From CAZMRF01 sp964568735 (GTDB taxonomy: Bacteria > Acidobacteriota > Polarisedimenticolia > JACPZX01), in assembly GCA_964568735.1 (NCBI GenBank), contig CAZMRF010000074.1:1-22064 (forward strand): a DNA stretch of 22,064 bases. The letters run 5' to 3'. This document shows, piece after piece, positions 14,809-21,705 of the stretch. The notes under the pieces are model-generated. The model was not told the DNA's origin. It ran no database searches and was given only the letters and a program-made list of their open reading frames with translations. A program made the position numbers and the translations under genes. The first letter of the stretch is position 1. Every line of letters starts with the position of its first letter.

Positions 14809-14862
14809 ATGAGCGGGAGGGAGCATGGCTTGACGGCCGGCCGGGGAGAAGGCCGGAGGTGA
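14809..14862 (+). CDS. possible 17-codon leader ORF coupled to the GNAT gene
   Basis: An ATG at 14809 has a strong ribosome site GGAGGG (14795-14800) at 8-nt spacing. It opens a 17-codon frame, MSGREHGLTAGRGEGRR, ending at TGA 14860-14862. That stop overlaps the proposed GTG start of the acetyltransferase (14859-14861) in a GTGA arrangement typical of translational coupling. The peptide has no recognisable domain. It could be a coupling leader, a frameshifted former N-terminus of the GNAT gene, or chance. Confidence 0.28.
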   Translation: MSGREHGLTAGRGEGRR

Positions 14863-15518
14863 CGCGATCCCGCGCGAAGAGAGCCGGGTCCGGAAGGCGG
14901 GGCCCCGGGGAGCGGGTGGGCCGCCTCGCCCCCTCGGACCTCGCTTTCCTGCCCGCCGCTCCTGAGCGCTGGGGGGACGTCGAGAAGCTCTTCGGCGAGA
15001 GGGGAGCCTGCGGCGGCTGCTGGTGCATGGTCTGGCGGCTCGCGCGGAGCGAATGGGAGGAGGGGAAGGGGAAGGATAACCGGCGCGGGCTGATGCGGCT
15101 CGTGAAGCGCGGCGCCGAGCCGGGGATCCTCGCCTACGCGGACGGGGAGCCGATCGGCTGGTGCGCCGTTGCCCCGCGGGGGGAATACCCGGCGCTTCGG
15201 AGATCCCGCGTGCTGAAGCCCCTGGACGACGAGCCGGTCTGGTCGATCAGCTGCCTGTTCGTCCTCGCGTCCTGGCGCAGGAAGGGAATCTCGGCGGCCC
15301 TGATCGAGGCGGCCGCGGAACATGCCATGAAGCACGGAGCGCGCATCGTGGAGGGCTACCCCGTCATCCCCTATTCGAAGGCCGCGCCGGGAGCGTTTCT
15401 TTGGACGGGAACACCGCGGGCCTTCGAGCGGGCAGGCTTCATGGAAGTCCACCGCTGGTCGAAGAACCGCCCCATCGTCAGGAAGACGGTGGGGAAGAAC
15501 CGCCAGCGCCAGGCCTGA
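14859..15518 (+). CDS. GNAT family N-acetyltransferase
   Basis: A protein of about 219 residues. After a basic, probably disordered N-terminus comes a conserved core: LFGERGACGGCWCMVWRLARSEWEEGKGKDNR, GEPIGWCAVAPRGEYPALRRSRVLKPLDD and VWSISCLFVLASWRRKGISAALIEAAAEHA. In the last segment R-R-K-G-I-S is the acetyl-CoA pyrophosphate loop (motif A). It ends GAFLWTGTPRAFERAGFMEV and RPIVRK. The family is widespread and its substrate is unknown. The cluster GACGGCWCM is a conserved hallmark of this subgroup. The start is uncertain: GTG 14859 has GGGGAGAA upstream and overlaps a small upstream ORF; GTG 14916 is an alternative closer to the conserved core. It follows the VOC gene in the same direction after 77 nt and may share its MarR-controlled transcript. 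Confidence 0.85.
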   Translation: MTRSRAKRAGSGRRGPGERVGRLAPSDLAFLPAAPERWGDVEKLFGERGACGGCWCMVWRLARSEWEEGKGKDNRRGLMRLVKRGAEPGILAYADGEPIGWCAVAPRGEYPALRRSRVLKPLDDEPVWSISCLFVLASWRRKGISAALIEAAAEHAMKHGARIVEGYPVIPYSKAAPGAFLWTGTPRAFERAGFMEVHRWSKNRPIVRKTVGKNRQRQA

Positions 15519-15642
15519 GCCACGACCCGGCCGGGCACGCCGGTTGCAAATTACTGGGTGGAAAGCGCCATCGGGAGGCGGAATCGAGCGGTATCGCGCA
15601 ACCCAAAGGTGAAGGCGCGCCAAATCACCCAGGAGGCTCTCC

Positions 15643-16017
15643 GTGAGAAGACCGGGCCCGCGTATCGAGCGCGAACAGCGGACCATCCGCGCGATGGTCG
15701 ATCTGTACTGCCGGGACCACCATCCGCCGGACGGCTGGCACCGCTGCGCCGGATGTGAGGAGTTCCTCGCCTACGCCCATCAGCGACTGGAGAAGTGCCC
15801 CTTCCAGGAGGCGAAGCCCGTCTGCAACGACTGCTCGATCCACTGCTACAAGCCCGGCCGCCGGGCCCAGGCGAAGGCGATCATGCGCCACTCGGGGCCA
15901 TGGATGATCCTCTACCACCCCCTCCATGCACTGCGACACCTGCTCGAGGCTCGCCGCGAACGACTCCGGCAGCCCGGGAGCGCTCGTCATCAGTCCTCGG
16001 ACGGCGCACCCGCCTGA
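15643..16017 (+). CDS. nitrous oxide-stimulated promoter family protein (cysteine-rich)
   Basis: A protein of 124 residues matching the small family annotated as 'nitrous oxide-stimulated promoter': RIEREQRTIRAMVDLYCRDHH, CAGCEEFLAYAHQRLEKCPF, KPVCNDCSIHCYKP and MRHSGPWMILYHPLHALRHLLEARR. Seven cysteines (23, 35, 38, 52, 61, 64, 68), with C-x-x-C and C-x2-C-x3-C spacings, suggest bound zinc or an iron-sulfur cluster. The family name comes from expression under nitrous oxide; a biochemical function is not established. The start is GTG 15643 with AGGAGG (15631-15636) 6 nt upstream. The last 20 residues are low-complexity and unlike the family core. No denitrification gene is nearby. Confidence 0.85.
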   Translation: MRRPGPRIEREQRTIRAMVDLYCRDHHPPDGWHRCAGCEEFLAYAHQRLEKCPFQEAKPVCNDCSIHCYKPGRRAQAKAIMRHSGPWMILYHPLHALRHLLEARRERLRQPGSARHQSSDGAPA

Positions 16018-16145
16018 AGGACGCACTCTCCACAGTCCTGACGGGATAGCTCGCAACATCCGCAATTCACCTGCCGGCCGCCTGAGGCCTGTTGAGGGGC
16101 CCCTCCCGGCAGGAGTATCCTGCGCGCTTCGCGCCTCCCAGCCTC

Positions 16146-18197
16146 ATGACATCAAGAGAACCCAGGATCTCGACGCTTCACGGCGACCGCCTCGTGGACG
16201 AGTATCACTGGCTGCGCGAGAAGGAAGACCCCGAGGTCCGCGCCTGGCTCGAGCAAGAGAACGCGCGGGCGGAGGAGTTCCTCGCGCCGACGAAGAGGCT
16301 CCAGGAGCGCCTCTACGGGGAGATGAAGGGACGCATCAAGGAAACCGATCTCTCCGTCCCCTACCTCAAGGGCGGATTCTGGTACTACTACAGGACAGAG
16401 CAGGGCAAGCAGTATCCCATCCAGTGCCGGAAGCGGGGCTCCATGGAGGCCGAGGAGCAGGTCCTGCTGGACCTGAACGAGATGGCCGTGGGGCGCGCGT
16501 ACATGGCGCTCGGGGCGTTCGACGTCAGCGATGACGGCAGGCTGCTCGCCTACTCCACGGATCCAACCGGCTTCCGCGTCTACAAGCTCCACGTGAAGGA
16601 CCTCGACAGCGGAGAGGATCTTCCGGACACGGCCGAGGATGTCGGCTCCGCGGCTTGGGCCGCGGACAACCGGACGCTCTTCTACACGACCAAGGATCCT
16701 GCGAAGCGCCCCTTCCGCCTGTACCGCCACGTCCTGGGCTCGGGCAGCCACGACCTCATCAACGAGGAACGGGACGAGATGCACTCGATCTATCTCGGCC
16801 GGACCCGCAGCGGGGCCTATCTCTTCCTGTACAGCGCCAGCCACACGACCACGGAGGCGAGCTACCTCCCCGCGTCCGAGCCAGGGGGCGGCTGGAAGGT
16901 GCTCCTTCCCAGGAAACATGAAAGGGAGTATTCCGTCGATCACCACGGGGACCGCTTCTACATCCGGATCAACGACACGGGGCGGAACTTCCGGCTGGTT
17001 TCGGCTCCCGTGGCGGACCCCTCCGAAGGGAACTGGGAGCAGATCCGCCCCCACGACGACGCGGTGATGCTGGAGGACATCGACTTCTTCGAAGGCCATC
17101 GCATCCTGTGGCTGCGGGAGGAGGGTCTGACACGGCTCCTCGTGACGGACATCCGCAGCGGGGCCGAGCACTCCGTGGCCTTCCCGGAGCCGGTCTACTC
17201 CGTCTTCCCTGCCGTGAACGAAGAGTGGAAGACGGCGAAGTTCCGATACACCTATTACTCGATGGTGACGCCGAGGTCGGTGTACGAATACGACCTGGAC
17301 TCGAGGACGGCCGATCTGCTCAAGCGTGAAGAGGTCCTCGGCGGCTTCGAGCCCTCGAGGTACGAGTCCCACAGGATTCACGCCACGGCGCGGGACGGGA
17401 CGAGAGTGCCCGTGACGCTCGTACACCGGAAGGACTTCCGGAGGGACGGCCGCGCGGCTCTGCTGCTGATGGGATACGGCGCCTATGGCTATGCCTTCCC
17501 GATCGCATTCAACTCGAACCGCCTCAGCCTGCTCGATCGCGGGATGGCCGTGGCCATCGCGCACGTGCGGGGAGGCGGGGAGATGGGGAAGAAGTGGCAC
17601 GACGACGGCCGGATGAAGAAGAAGATGAACACCTTCACGGACTTCATCGACGTCGCCGAGCTGCTGATCCGGGAGGGATACGTCTCACGGGATCGCCTGA
17701 TCATCGAAGGAGGAAGCGCCGGCGGCCTCCTCGTGAGCGCCGTGGCCAACATGCGACCCGACCTCTGGAAGGCCGTCGTCAGCCAGGTGCCCTTCGTGGA
17801 CGTGATCAACTCGATGCTGGACGAGAGCCTCCCGTTGACCGTCGCCGAATTCGAGGAGTGGGGCAACCCCAAGCAGAAGGAAGACTACGAGTACATGAAG
17901 CAGTACTGCCCCTACACGAACCTCGGAGCGAAGGACTACCCGGCGATGCTCGTGAAGAGCTCCTTCAACGACAGCCAGGTCATGTACTGGGAGCCGGCGA
18001 AATATGTCTCCCGGATGCGGGCGCTCAAGACGGACGGGAATCCTCTGCTGCTCGTGACCAACACGGGCGCCGGGCACGGCGGCTCGTCGGGCCGCTACGA
18101 CAGGCTCAAGGAAGTGGCGCTGGACTACGCCTTCATCCTGACGCAGGGCGGGACCCTGGATCCCACCGGAGCGCCGGCCGGGGACCCGGCGACCTGA
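16146..18197 (+). CDS. ptrB: oligopeptidase B (S9A prolyl oligopeptidase family)
   Basis: A serine peptidase of 683 residues, close to E. coli oligopeptidase B (686). It begins with the family opening STLHGDRLVDEYHWLREKEDPEV. The seven-bladed beta-propeller occupies roughly residues 70-400 and the alpha/beta-hydrolase domain the rest. The catalytic triad is visible: S524 in EGGSAGGLL, D609 in FNDSQVMYWEPAKY and H644 in GAGHGGSSGRYD. The acidic FEEWGNP segment is typical of oligopeptidase B, which cleaves after Arg or Lys in short peptides. No signal peptide, so cytoplasmic. ATG 16146 fits the family N-terminus, but no ribosome site is visible at normal distance (AGGAG is about 30 nt upstream). 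A longer in-frame start, TTG 16092, is possible. Confidence 0.93.
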   Translation: MTSREPRISTLHGDRLVDEYHWLREKEDPEVRAWLEQENARAEEFLAPTKRLQERLYGEMKGRIKETDLSVPYLKGGFWYYYRTEQGKQYPIQCRKRGSMEAEEQVLLDLNEMAVGRAYMALGAFDVSDDGRLLAYSTDPTGFRVYKLHVKDLDSGEDLPDTAEDVGSAAWAADNRTLFYTTKDPAKRPFRLYRHVLGSGSHDLINEERDEMHSIYLGRTRSGAYLFLYSASHTTTEASYLPASEPGGGWKVLLPRKHEREYSVDHHGDRFYIRINDTGRNFRLVSAPVADPSEGNWEQIRPHDDAVMLEDIDFFEGHRILWLREEGLTRLLVTDIRSGAEHSVAFPEPVYSVFPAVNEEWKTAKFRYTYYSMVTPRSVYEYDLDSRTADLLKREEVLGGFEPSRYESHRIHATARDGTRVPVTLVHRKDFRRDGRAALLLMGYGAYGYAFPIAFNSNRLSLLDRGMAVAIAHVRGGGEMGKKWHDDGRMKKKMNTFTDFIDVAELLIREGYVSRDRLIIEGGSAGGLLVSAVANMRPDLWKAVVSQVPFVDVINSMLDESLPLTVAEFEEWGNPKQKEDYEYMKQYCPYTNLGAKDYPAMLVKSSFNDSQVMYWEPAKYVSRMRALKTDGNPLLLVTNTGAGHGGSSGRYDRLKEVALDYAFILTQGGTLDPTGAPAGDPAT

Positions 18198-18207
18198 AGC
18201 GCCGCGA

Positions 18208-18226
18208 CTCCGCGTACTCGGCGGAG
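18208..18226. terminator. small hairpin between convergent genes
   Basis: CTCCGC (18208-18213), 7-nt loop and GCGGAG (18221-18226) sit in the 35-bp gap between the convergent ptrB and DUF4440-like genes. No T tract follows on either strand; a weak bidirectional terminator is possible. Confidence 0.3.
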
Positions 18227-18232
18227 GAACGT

Positions 18233-18760
18233 CTACGGCTCGGGTTGGATTCCCGAGGGTGGCTCGTCCCACATCACCCGGCTCAGGCGCCAGAAGGTGT
18301 CGCGGCCGCGTTTGAGGATGGCGAGCCAGTTCCCTCCTGACGCGAAGGTCTGCCTCTCCGCCTCGTCCTCGCCAATCCAGTATTCCAGGACGTACCGGCC
18401 TCTCACGTAGGCAAGGTCCAGCTCGGTGGTGATCTCCGCCGGCTCGATCTCGAAGCGGGTGATGCCTGTCTTCGGAGCGTCCCGAGGCCACCAGTAGTCC
18501 CGGATGGCGTCGGGGCCCTGGACGGGCGGATGGCCGTGAGGCGGGATGAGCACGGCATCTTCGGTCAGGAGATGAAGCGTGCCGTTCTGCTTGCGGTCCT
18601 TCCAGTGCGCGGCGAAGCTCTTGACGAGGATCCGGATCGCCTGCTCCTCCATGCCCATGGTTTCTTCGGCCCGGGCCGGGGAGGCGGCGAGCGCGATGAG
18701 CGTCGCAAGGCAGGCCACGAGCCTGGGAGCCCGGCGCTGCTCAACTCCAGCGGTGGTCAT
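18233..18760 (-). CDS. secreted SnoaL/DUF4440-like (NTF2-fold) protein
   Basis: A protein of 175 residues. A signal peptide (LVACLATLIALAASPARAEE, cleavage after ARA) precedes an NTF2-like cone fold: AIRILVKSFAAHWKDRKQNGTLHLLTEDAVLIPPHGHPPVQGPDAIRDYW, then YVRGRYVLEYWIG and FASGGNWLAILKRGRDTFWRLSRVMWDE. This pattern matches the DUF4440/SnoaL-like groups, which include isomerases, hydrolases and binding proteins; most secreted members have no known function. A GGAGG 8 nt upstream on the minus strand supports the start. Convergent with ptrB; upstream is a 248-bp divergent gap. Confidence 0.82.
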   Translation of the reverse strand: MTTAGVEQRRAPRLVACLATLIALAASPARAEETMGMEEQAIRILVKSFAAHWKDRKQNGTLHLLTEDAVLIPPHGHPPVQGPDAIRDYWWPRDAPKTGITRFEIEPAEITTELDLAYVRGRYVLEYWIGEDEAERQTFASGGNWLAILKRGRDTFWRLSRVMWDEPPSGIQPEP

Positions 18761-18893
18761 GTCGTGAGCCTCCGTCCGAATCGAGGGGTGGGGAGATCTG
18801 GGCTATTGCCGCGCACCGGCCCACCATAGCGCACCGCATTCCGCGCAGGCATCCGGTCCGGGGATGAGCTCCAGGATGAACTCCCTCCCGCCA

Positions 18894-18935
18894 TGGGGAC
18901 TCAAGTCCCCAAATGTCCACTTTATCTTTCCATGC
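18894..18935. repeat. REP-like palindrome with AT-rich flank
   Basis: TGGGGACT (18894-18901), CA, AGTCCCCA (18904-18911) form a perfect 8-bp inverted repeat, followed by an AT-rich tail containing GTCCACTTTATC. The composition differs clearly from the GC-rich surroundings. The GGGGACT...AGTCCCC form resembles REP elements associated with RAYT transposases in many genomes, but only one copy is visible here, so this is a candidate only. A terminator or regulator site is an alternative. Confidence 0.3.
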
Positions 18936-19008
18936 TGCTCATGGCATTGTTCGGCCCTCCCATTCCGGGGAAGCCGCCCGCCGATGAGGCTCTCAAGGAG
19001 GTGCTCTC

Positions 19009-20169
19009 ATGCGCAGATTGTCAGCCGAGCCGCCCGCTGGCCGGGGAGAGAGGCGCCGAGCAAGCCGCCGGCCGTCGCCTGATGGGCGGCCGAAAGGGGG
19101 GACGCGCGGGGCCTCCCCGTGGTGGGGCTGGGTCGCCTCCCTGCTGCTCATCCCCGGCGCCATCGCCGGGTGCCAGGAGAAGCGCCCGCTGGAGGTGACG
19201 CGCTTCCCGCCGGCCTCCCTCCTGCCGATAGGGGCCGCGGCTCCGGTCGACCGGAGCGGCGCCTTCGCGGAGGTCTTCTGCTCCGTCCTCGCCGAGTCGA
19301 GGAGGAGAGGCGCCTCGTGGGGCGCCTGTTCGGAGTACCTCGAGCCGGCGGGAGCCGAGCGCGAGCTCCGTCCCCTGAGAACCACGCACCGCGTCGCCGT
19401 TATCCCCGGGATCTTCGGCCGGTGCATCGCCGACGAGGTGCAGACGTTCAGCGACGCGCGCGAGCATCTGGAATCACTGGGCGTGCGAACCGACTACCTG
19501 GACGTCAGCGGACTCGGTGGCACCGGCTACAACGGCAGGATGATCGTCGAGCAAATCCATCGAAAGATCGTCGAGGAGCCGGGAGCGACGTTCATTCTCG
19601 TCGGATACAGCAAGGGAGCTCCCGATGCCATGGAGGCTCTCGTCATGGACGCAGAGATCCGGAGGCACGTCGCCGCGCTCGTGACGGTCGCCGGCGCCGT
19701 CGGTGGATCACGCCTGGCCGACGGCACCACGGACTCGATACGGGCTCTCGTTGGGAATCTGGCCCCCGAGAAGTGCGGTGAGGGGGACAAGAAGGGCATC
19801 GAGAGCCTGAAACGGGAGGAGCGCCTCACGTTCCTCCAAGGACATCCCGGCCCGCTCGTTCCGACCTACAGCCTGGTGGCTACGTCTTCCCGGGAGCAGA
19901 CGTCGCGTGTGCATCAGGGGAGCTGGTCGCTCTTGGGAGCCTTCGAGACCGGGCAGGACGGGCAGATGATCGCCTATGAGGCGATAGCGCCGGGAGCAGC
20001 GTACCTCGGCGCGGCACAGGCGGACCACTGGGCCGTGGCCCTGCCCTTCGAGAACGCACACGCCGCCTGGAAGCTGCTCGTGGACAGAAACCACTTTCCG
20101 AGAAAGGAGCTTCTCGAAGCCATCATCCGGTTCATTGTGGACGACCTGGGGACTTCAGAAAGCCAGTGA
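19009..20169 (+). CDS. lipoprotein alpha/beta hydrolase of unknown function
   Basis: A protein of 386 residues with a long basic N-terminus, a hydrophobic segment WVASLLLIPGAIAGC and a lipobox whose Cys55 should be lipidated. An alpha/beta-hydrolase-like domain starts at about residue 127 with HRVAVIPGIFGRC (oxyanion-region strand). The nucleophile elbow is GYSKG with S201, followed by APDAMEALV and a VTVAGAVGGS strand. A late His in QADHWAVALPFE is the likely catalytic base; the acid is unassigned. Possible roles are esterase, lipase or thioesterase at the cell envelope; the substrate cannot be inferred. The start has an ideal ribosome site, AAGGAGGTG (18995-19003). It is followed after 31 nt by a PhoD-like gene in the same direction, probably one transcript. 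Confidence 0.8.
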   Translation: MRRLSAEPPAGRGERRRASRRPSPDGRPKGGTRGASPWWGWVASLLLIPGAIAGCQEKRPLEVTRFPPASLLPIGAAAPVDRSGAFAEVFCSVLAESRRRGASWGACSEYLEPAGAERELRPLRTTHRVAVIPGIFGRCIADEVQTFSDAREHLESLGVRTDYLDVSGLGGTGYNGRMIVEQIHRKIVEEPGATFILVGYSKGAPDAMEALVMDAEIRRHVAALVTVAGAVGGSRLADGTTDSIRALVGNLAPEKCGEGDKKGIESLKREERLTFLQGHPGPLVPTYSLVATSSREQTSRVHQGSWSLLGAFETGQDGQMIAYEAIAPGAAYLGAAQADHWAVALPFENAHAAWKLLVDRNHFPRKELLEAIIRFIVDDLGTSESQ

Positions 20170-20200
20170 GCGGGTCACCGCGTCCGAGTGGAGGATTGCC

Positions 20201-21553
20201 ATGCCACGTCTGATCATCGGTCACATCACGGATACCGAAGCCAAGATCTGGGTCCGCGGCGATGGTCCATACCCGAATGCCTTCGTGCAGGTGAGCGCTC
20301 CCGAGGGGGATTTGCCGGAGAAGAAAATCCTCCTGGAAGAGAGGCACTTCTTCACGGGGTCGGTCGAGTTCACCGGTCTGAAGCCGGGCACGAAGCACCG
20401 CTGCCTCGTCCAGTACGGGCGGACTCCGAACACTCCCCCCGCGCAGAGGGTGGATTTCGGGCACTGCAGCGGCGAGTTCAGGACCTTCCCGAAGCCTGGC
20501 GAGGCATCATCCGTCACCTTCATGCTCGGAAGCTGCAATCTCCACTCGCTCGGGAGCATATCGGACCCCGATCCAGCCTTCGAGCGTCTCTCCCTGGTGG
20601 CCGCGGAATCGAACAGTGACTTCATGATCCACTGCGGAGACCAGATCTACTACGACATTCCGGCATGGATGAAGCCACCGCACCCGGACGAGTACCGGAA
20701 GAAGTACCTCGACGCGTGGCAGGACAGTCGGGCGACGAGAAAATTCCTGACGATGCTGCCGCACTACATGATCCTCGACGACCACGAGATGGTCAACGAT
20801 TTCGCGAACGACATGGATGCGAGGAGCTACGGCGCGACACCCACTCAGATCATGCTCTCGAGCCTCAAGGTCTATCGCGAGTTCGTGCACATCCGTCAGC
20901 CCAACACCTTCGGCAGCCAGGCGCTCTACTACTCCTTCGCGCACGGTGCATTCCAGTTCTTCGTGATGGATACCAGGAGCGAGCGCTGGGCCACGGCGGG
21001 CGAGGGACTGGACCCCGACCGGCCGAGGATGGTCAGTGGCACTCAGATGTCCCACTTGAAGAGCTGGCTCGACGAGCATCGGGACGCCGTCAAGTTCATC
21101 GTCACGAGCGTGCCCTTCGTCGCGGAGGTGGATTCGGACGACAAGTGGTCCGCGAACTCCTACAGGAGGCAGCGGGAGGAGATCCTGAGCCATCTCGTGT
21201 CGAAGAGAATCGGCGGTGTCATCTTCCTGACCGGCGACATGCACAATTCCTACCACGCGACCATGGAGGTGAAGTCGCTGACGGACGACTTCACGTGCAC
21301 CCTGCACGAGCTGATGTCGAGCCCCATCAACCAGGTGGCCAAGACAGGATTCGATCGCTACCTGTCGGGACAGAAGGTCCGGGTTCCGCGGACCAACCCG
21401 AGGTTCGAGTACACCACCAGGATGAGCCGGGCGCGGTTCTTCGACGAACACTCGAACGCCATGCTGATCAAGGCTGAGGGTACGTCCGTCAACTGGTCGA
21501 TCTTCCGGACGAAGAAGAAGGAAGCGGGTCCGAAGGGAAGCTTCACGGTGTGA
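20201..21553 (+). CDS. PhoD-like metallophosphatase without signal peptide
   Basis: A protein of 450 residues. An N-terminal fibronectin-III-like PhoD_N sandwich (residues 1-100, ending RTFPKPG) precedes a calcineurin-like metallophosphatase domain of the PhoD type. Metal-site motifs are in order: FMLGSCN (about 110), HCGDQIYYD (D147), ILDDHEMVND (D193, D194, H195) and FLTGDMHNSYHA (D346, H348). PhoD enzymes hydrolyse phosphodiesters or phosphomonoesters with Ca/Fe ions and are normally Tat-exported. Here the protein begins MPRLIIGHITDTEAKIWVRG, directly in the Fn3 domain, so it is probably cytoplasmic or wrongly started. The ATG at 20201 has GGAGG 6 nt upstream, and the in-frame extension to 20135 lacks a signal peptide. 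Downstream of the lipoprotein hydrolase, likely co-transcribed. Confidence 0.88.
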   Translation: MPRLIIGHITDTEAKIWVRGDGPYPNAFVQVSAPEGDLPEKKILLEERHFFTGSVEFTGLKPGTKHRCLVQYGRTPNTPPAQRVDFGHCSGEFRTFPKPGEASSVTFMLGSCNLHSLGSISDPDPAFERLSLVAAESNSDFMIHCGDQIYYDIPAWMKPPHPDEYRKKYLDAWQDSRATRKFLTMLPHYMILDDHEMVNDFANDMDARSYGATPTQIMLSSLKVYREFVHIRQPNTFGSQALYYSFAHGAFQFFVMDTRSERWATAGEGLDPDRPRMVSGTQMSHLKSWLDEHRDAVKFIVTSVPFVAEVDSDDKWSANSYRRQREEILSHLVSKRIGGVIFLTGDMHNSYHATMEVKSLTDDFTCTLHELMSSPINQVAKTGFDRYLSGQKVRVPRTNPRFEYTTRMSRARFFDEHSNAMLIKAEGTSVNWSIFRTKKKEAGPKGSFTV

Positions 21554-21554
21554 A

Positions 21555-21569
21555 CGGGCCGCGGGCCCG
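21555..21569 (+). terminator. short GC hairpin after the PhoD-like gene
   Basis: CGGGCC, loop GCG, GGCCCG begins one nucleotide after the stop codon. There is no T tract, so terminator function is tentative; the stronger hairpin further on may terminate this transcript too. Confidence 0.3.
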
Positions 21570-21605
21570 CCTCGGTCGTGGACGCGCGGAGGCAGCGGCT
21601 GGACG

Positions 21606-21644
21606 AAAAACCCGCTCGCCGGGGGTATCCCCGGAGAGCGGGTT
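21606..21644 (-). terminator. intrinsic terminator of groEL (two-tier hairpin plus T5)
   Basis: AACCCGCTC (21609-21617) pairs with GAGCGGGTT (21636-21644). Inside, after a single G/A mismatch, CCGGGG (21619-21624) pairs with CCCCGG (21629-21634) around a GTAT loop. Reading on the minus strand the stem is followed by TTTTT (21610 to 21606), the classical rho-independent form, about 60 nt beyond the groEL stop. On the plus strand there is no T tract, but the hairpin could still block read-through from the PhoD-like gene. Confidence 0.85.
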
Positions 21645-21705
21645 CTATGGTCAACCGGGCGTCAGCGCTGACCGCCCGGTGGTGGTGTCGTGCGGTCGAT
21701 CGACC

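Noticed and set aside
14211..14858. Long in-frame extension of the GNAT gene through marR and the VOC gene
   Set aside because: It overlaps two confident genes in other frames and has no domain; the acetyltransferase core starts near 14930.
18893..19198. Possible 101-residue small protein overlapping the lipoprotein hydrolase start
   Set aside because: It has a hydrophobic N-terminus but no ribosome site, and most of it is an alternative frame of the hydrolase gene.
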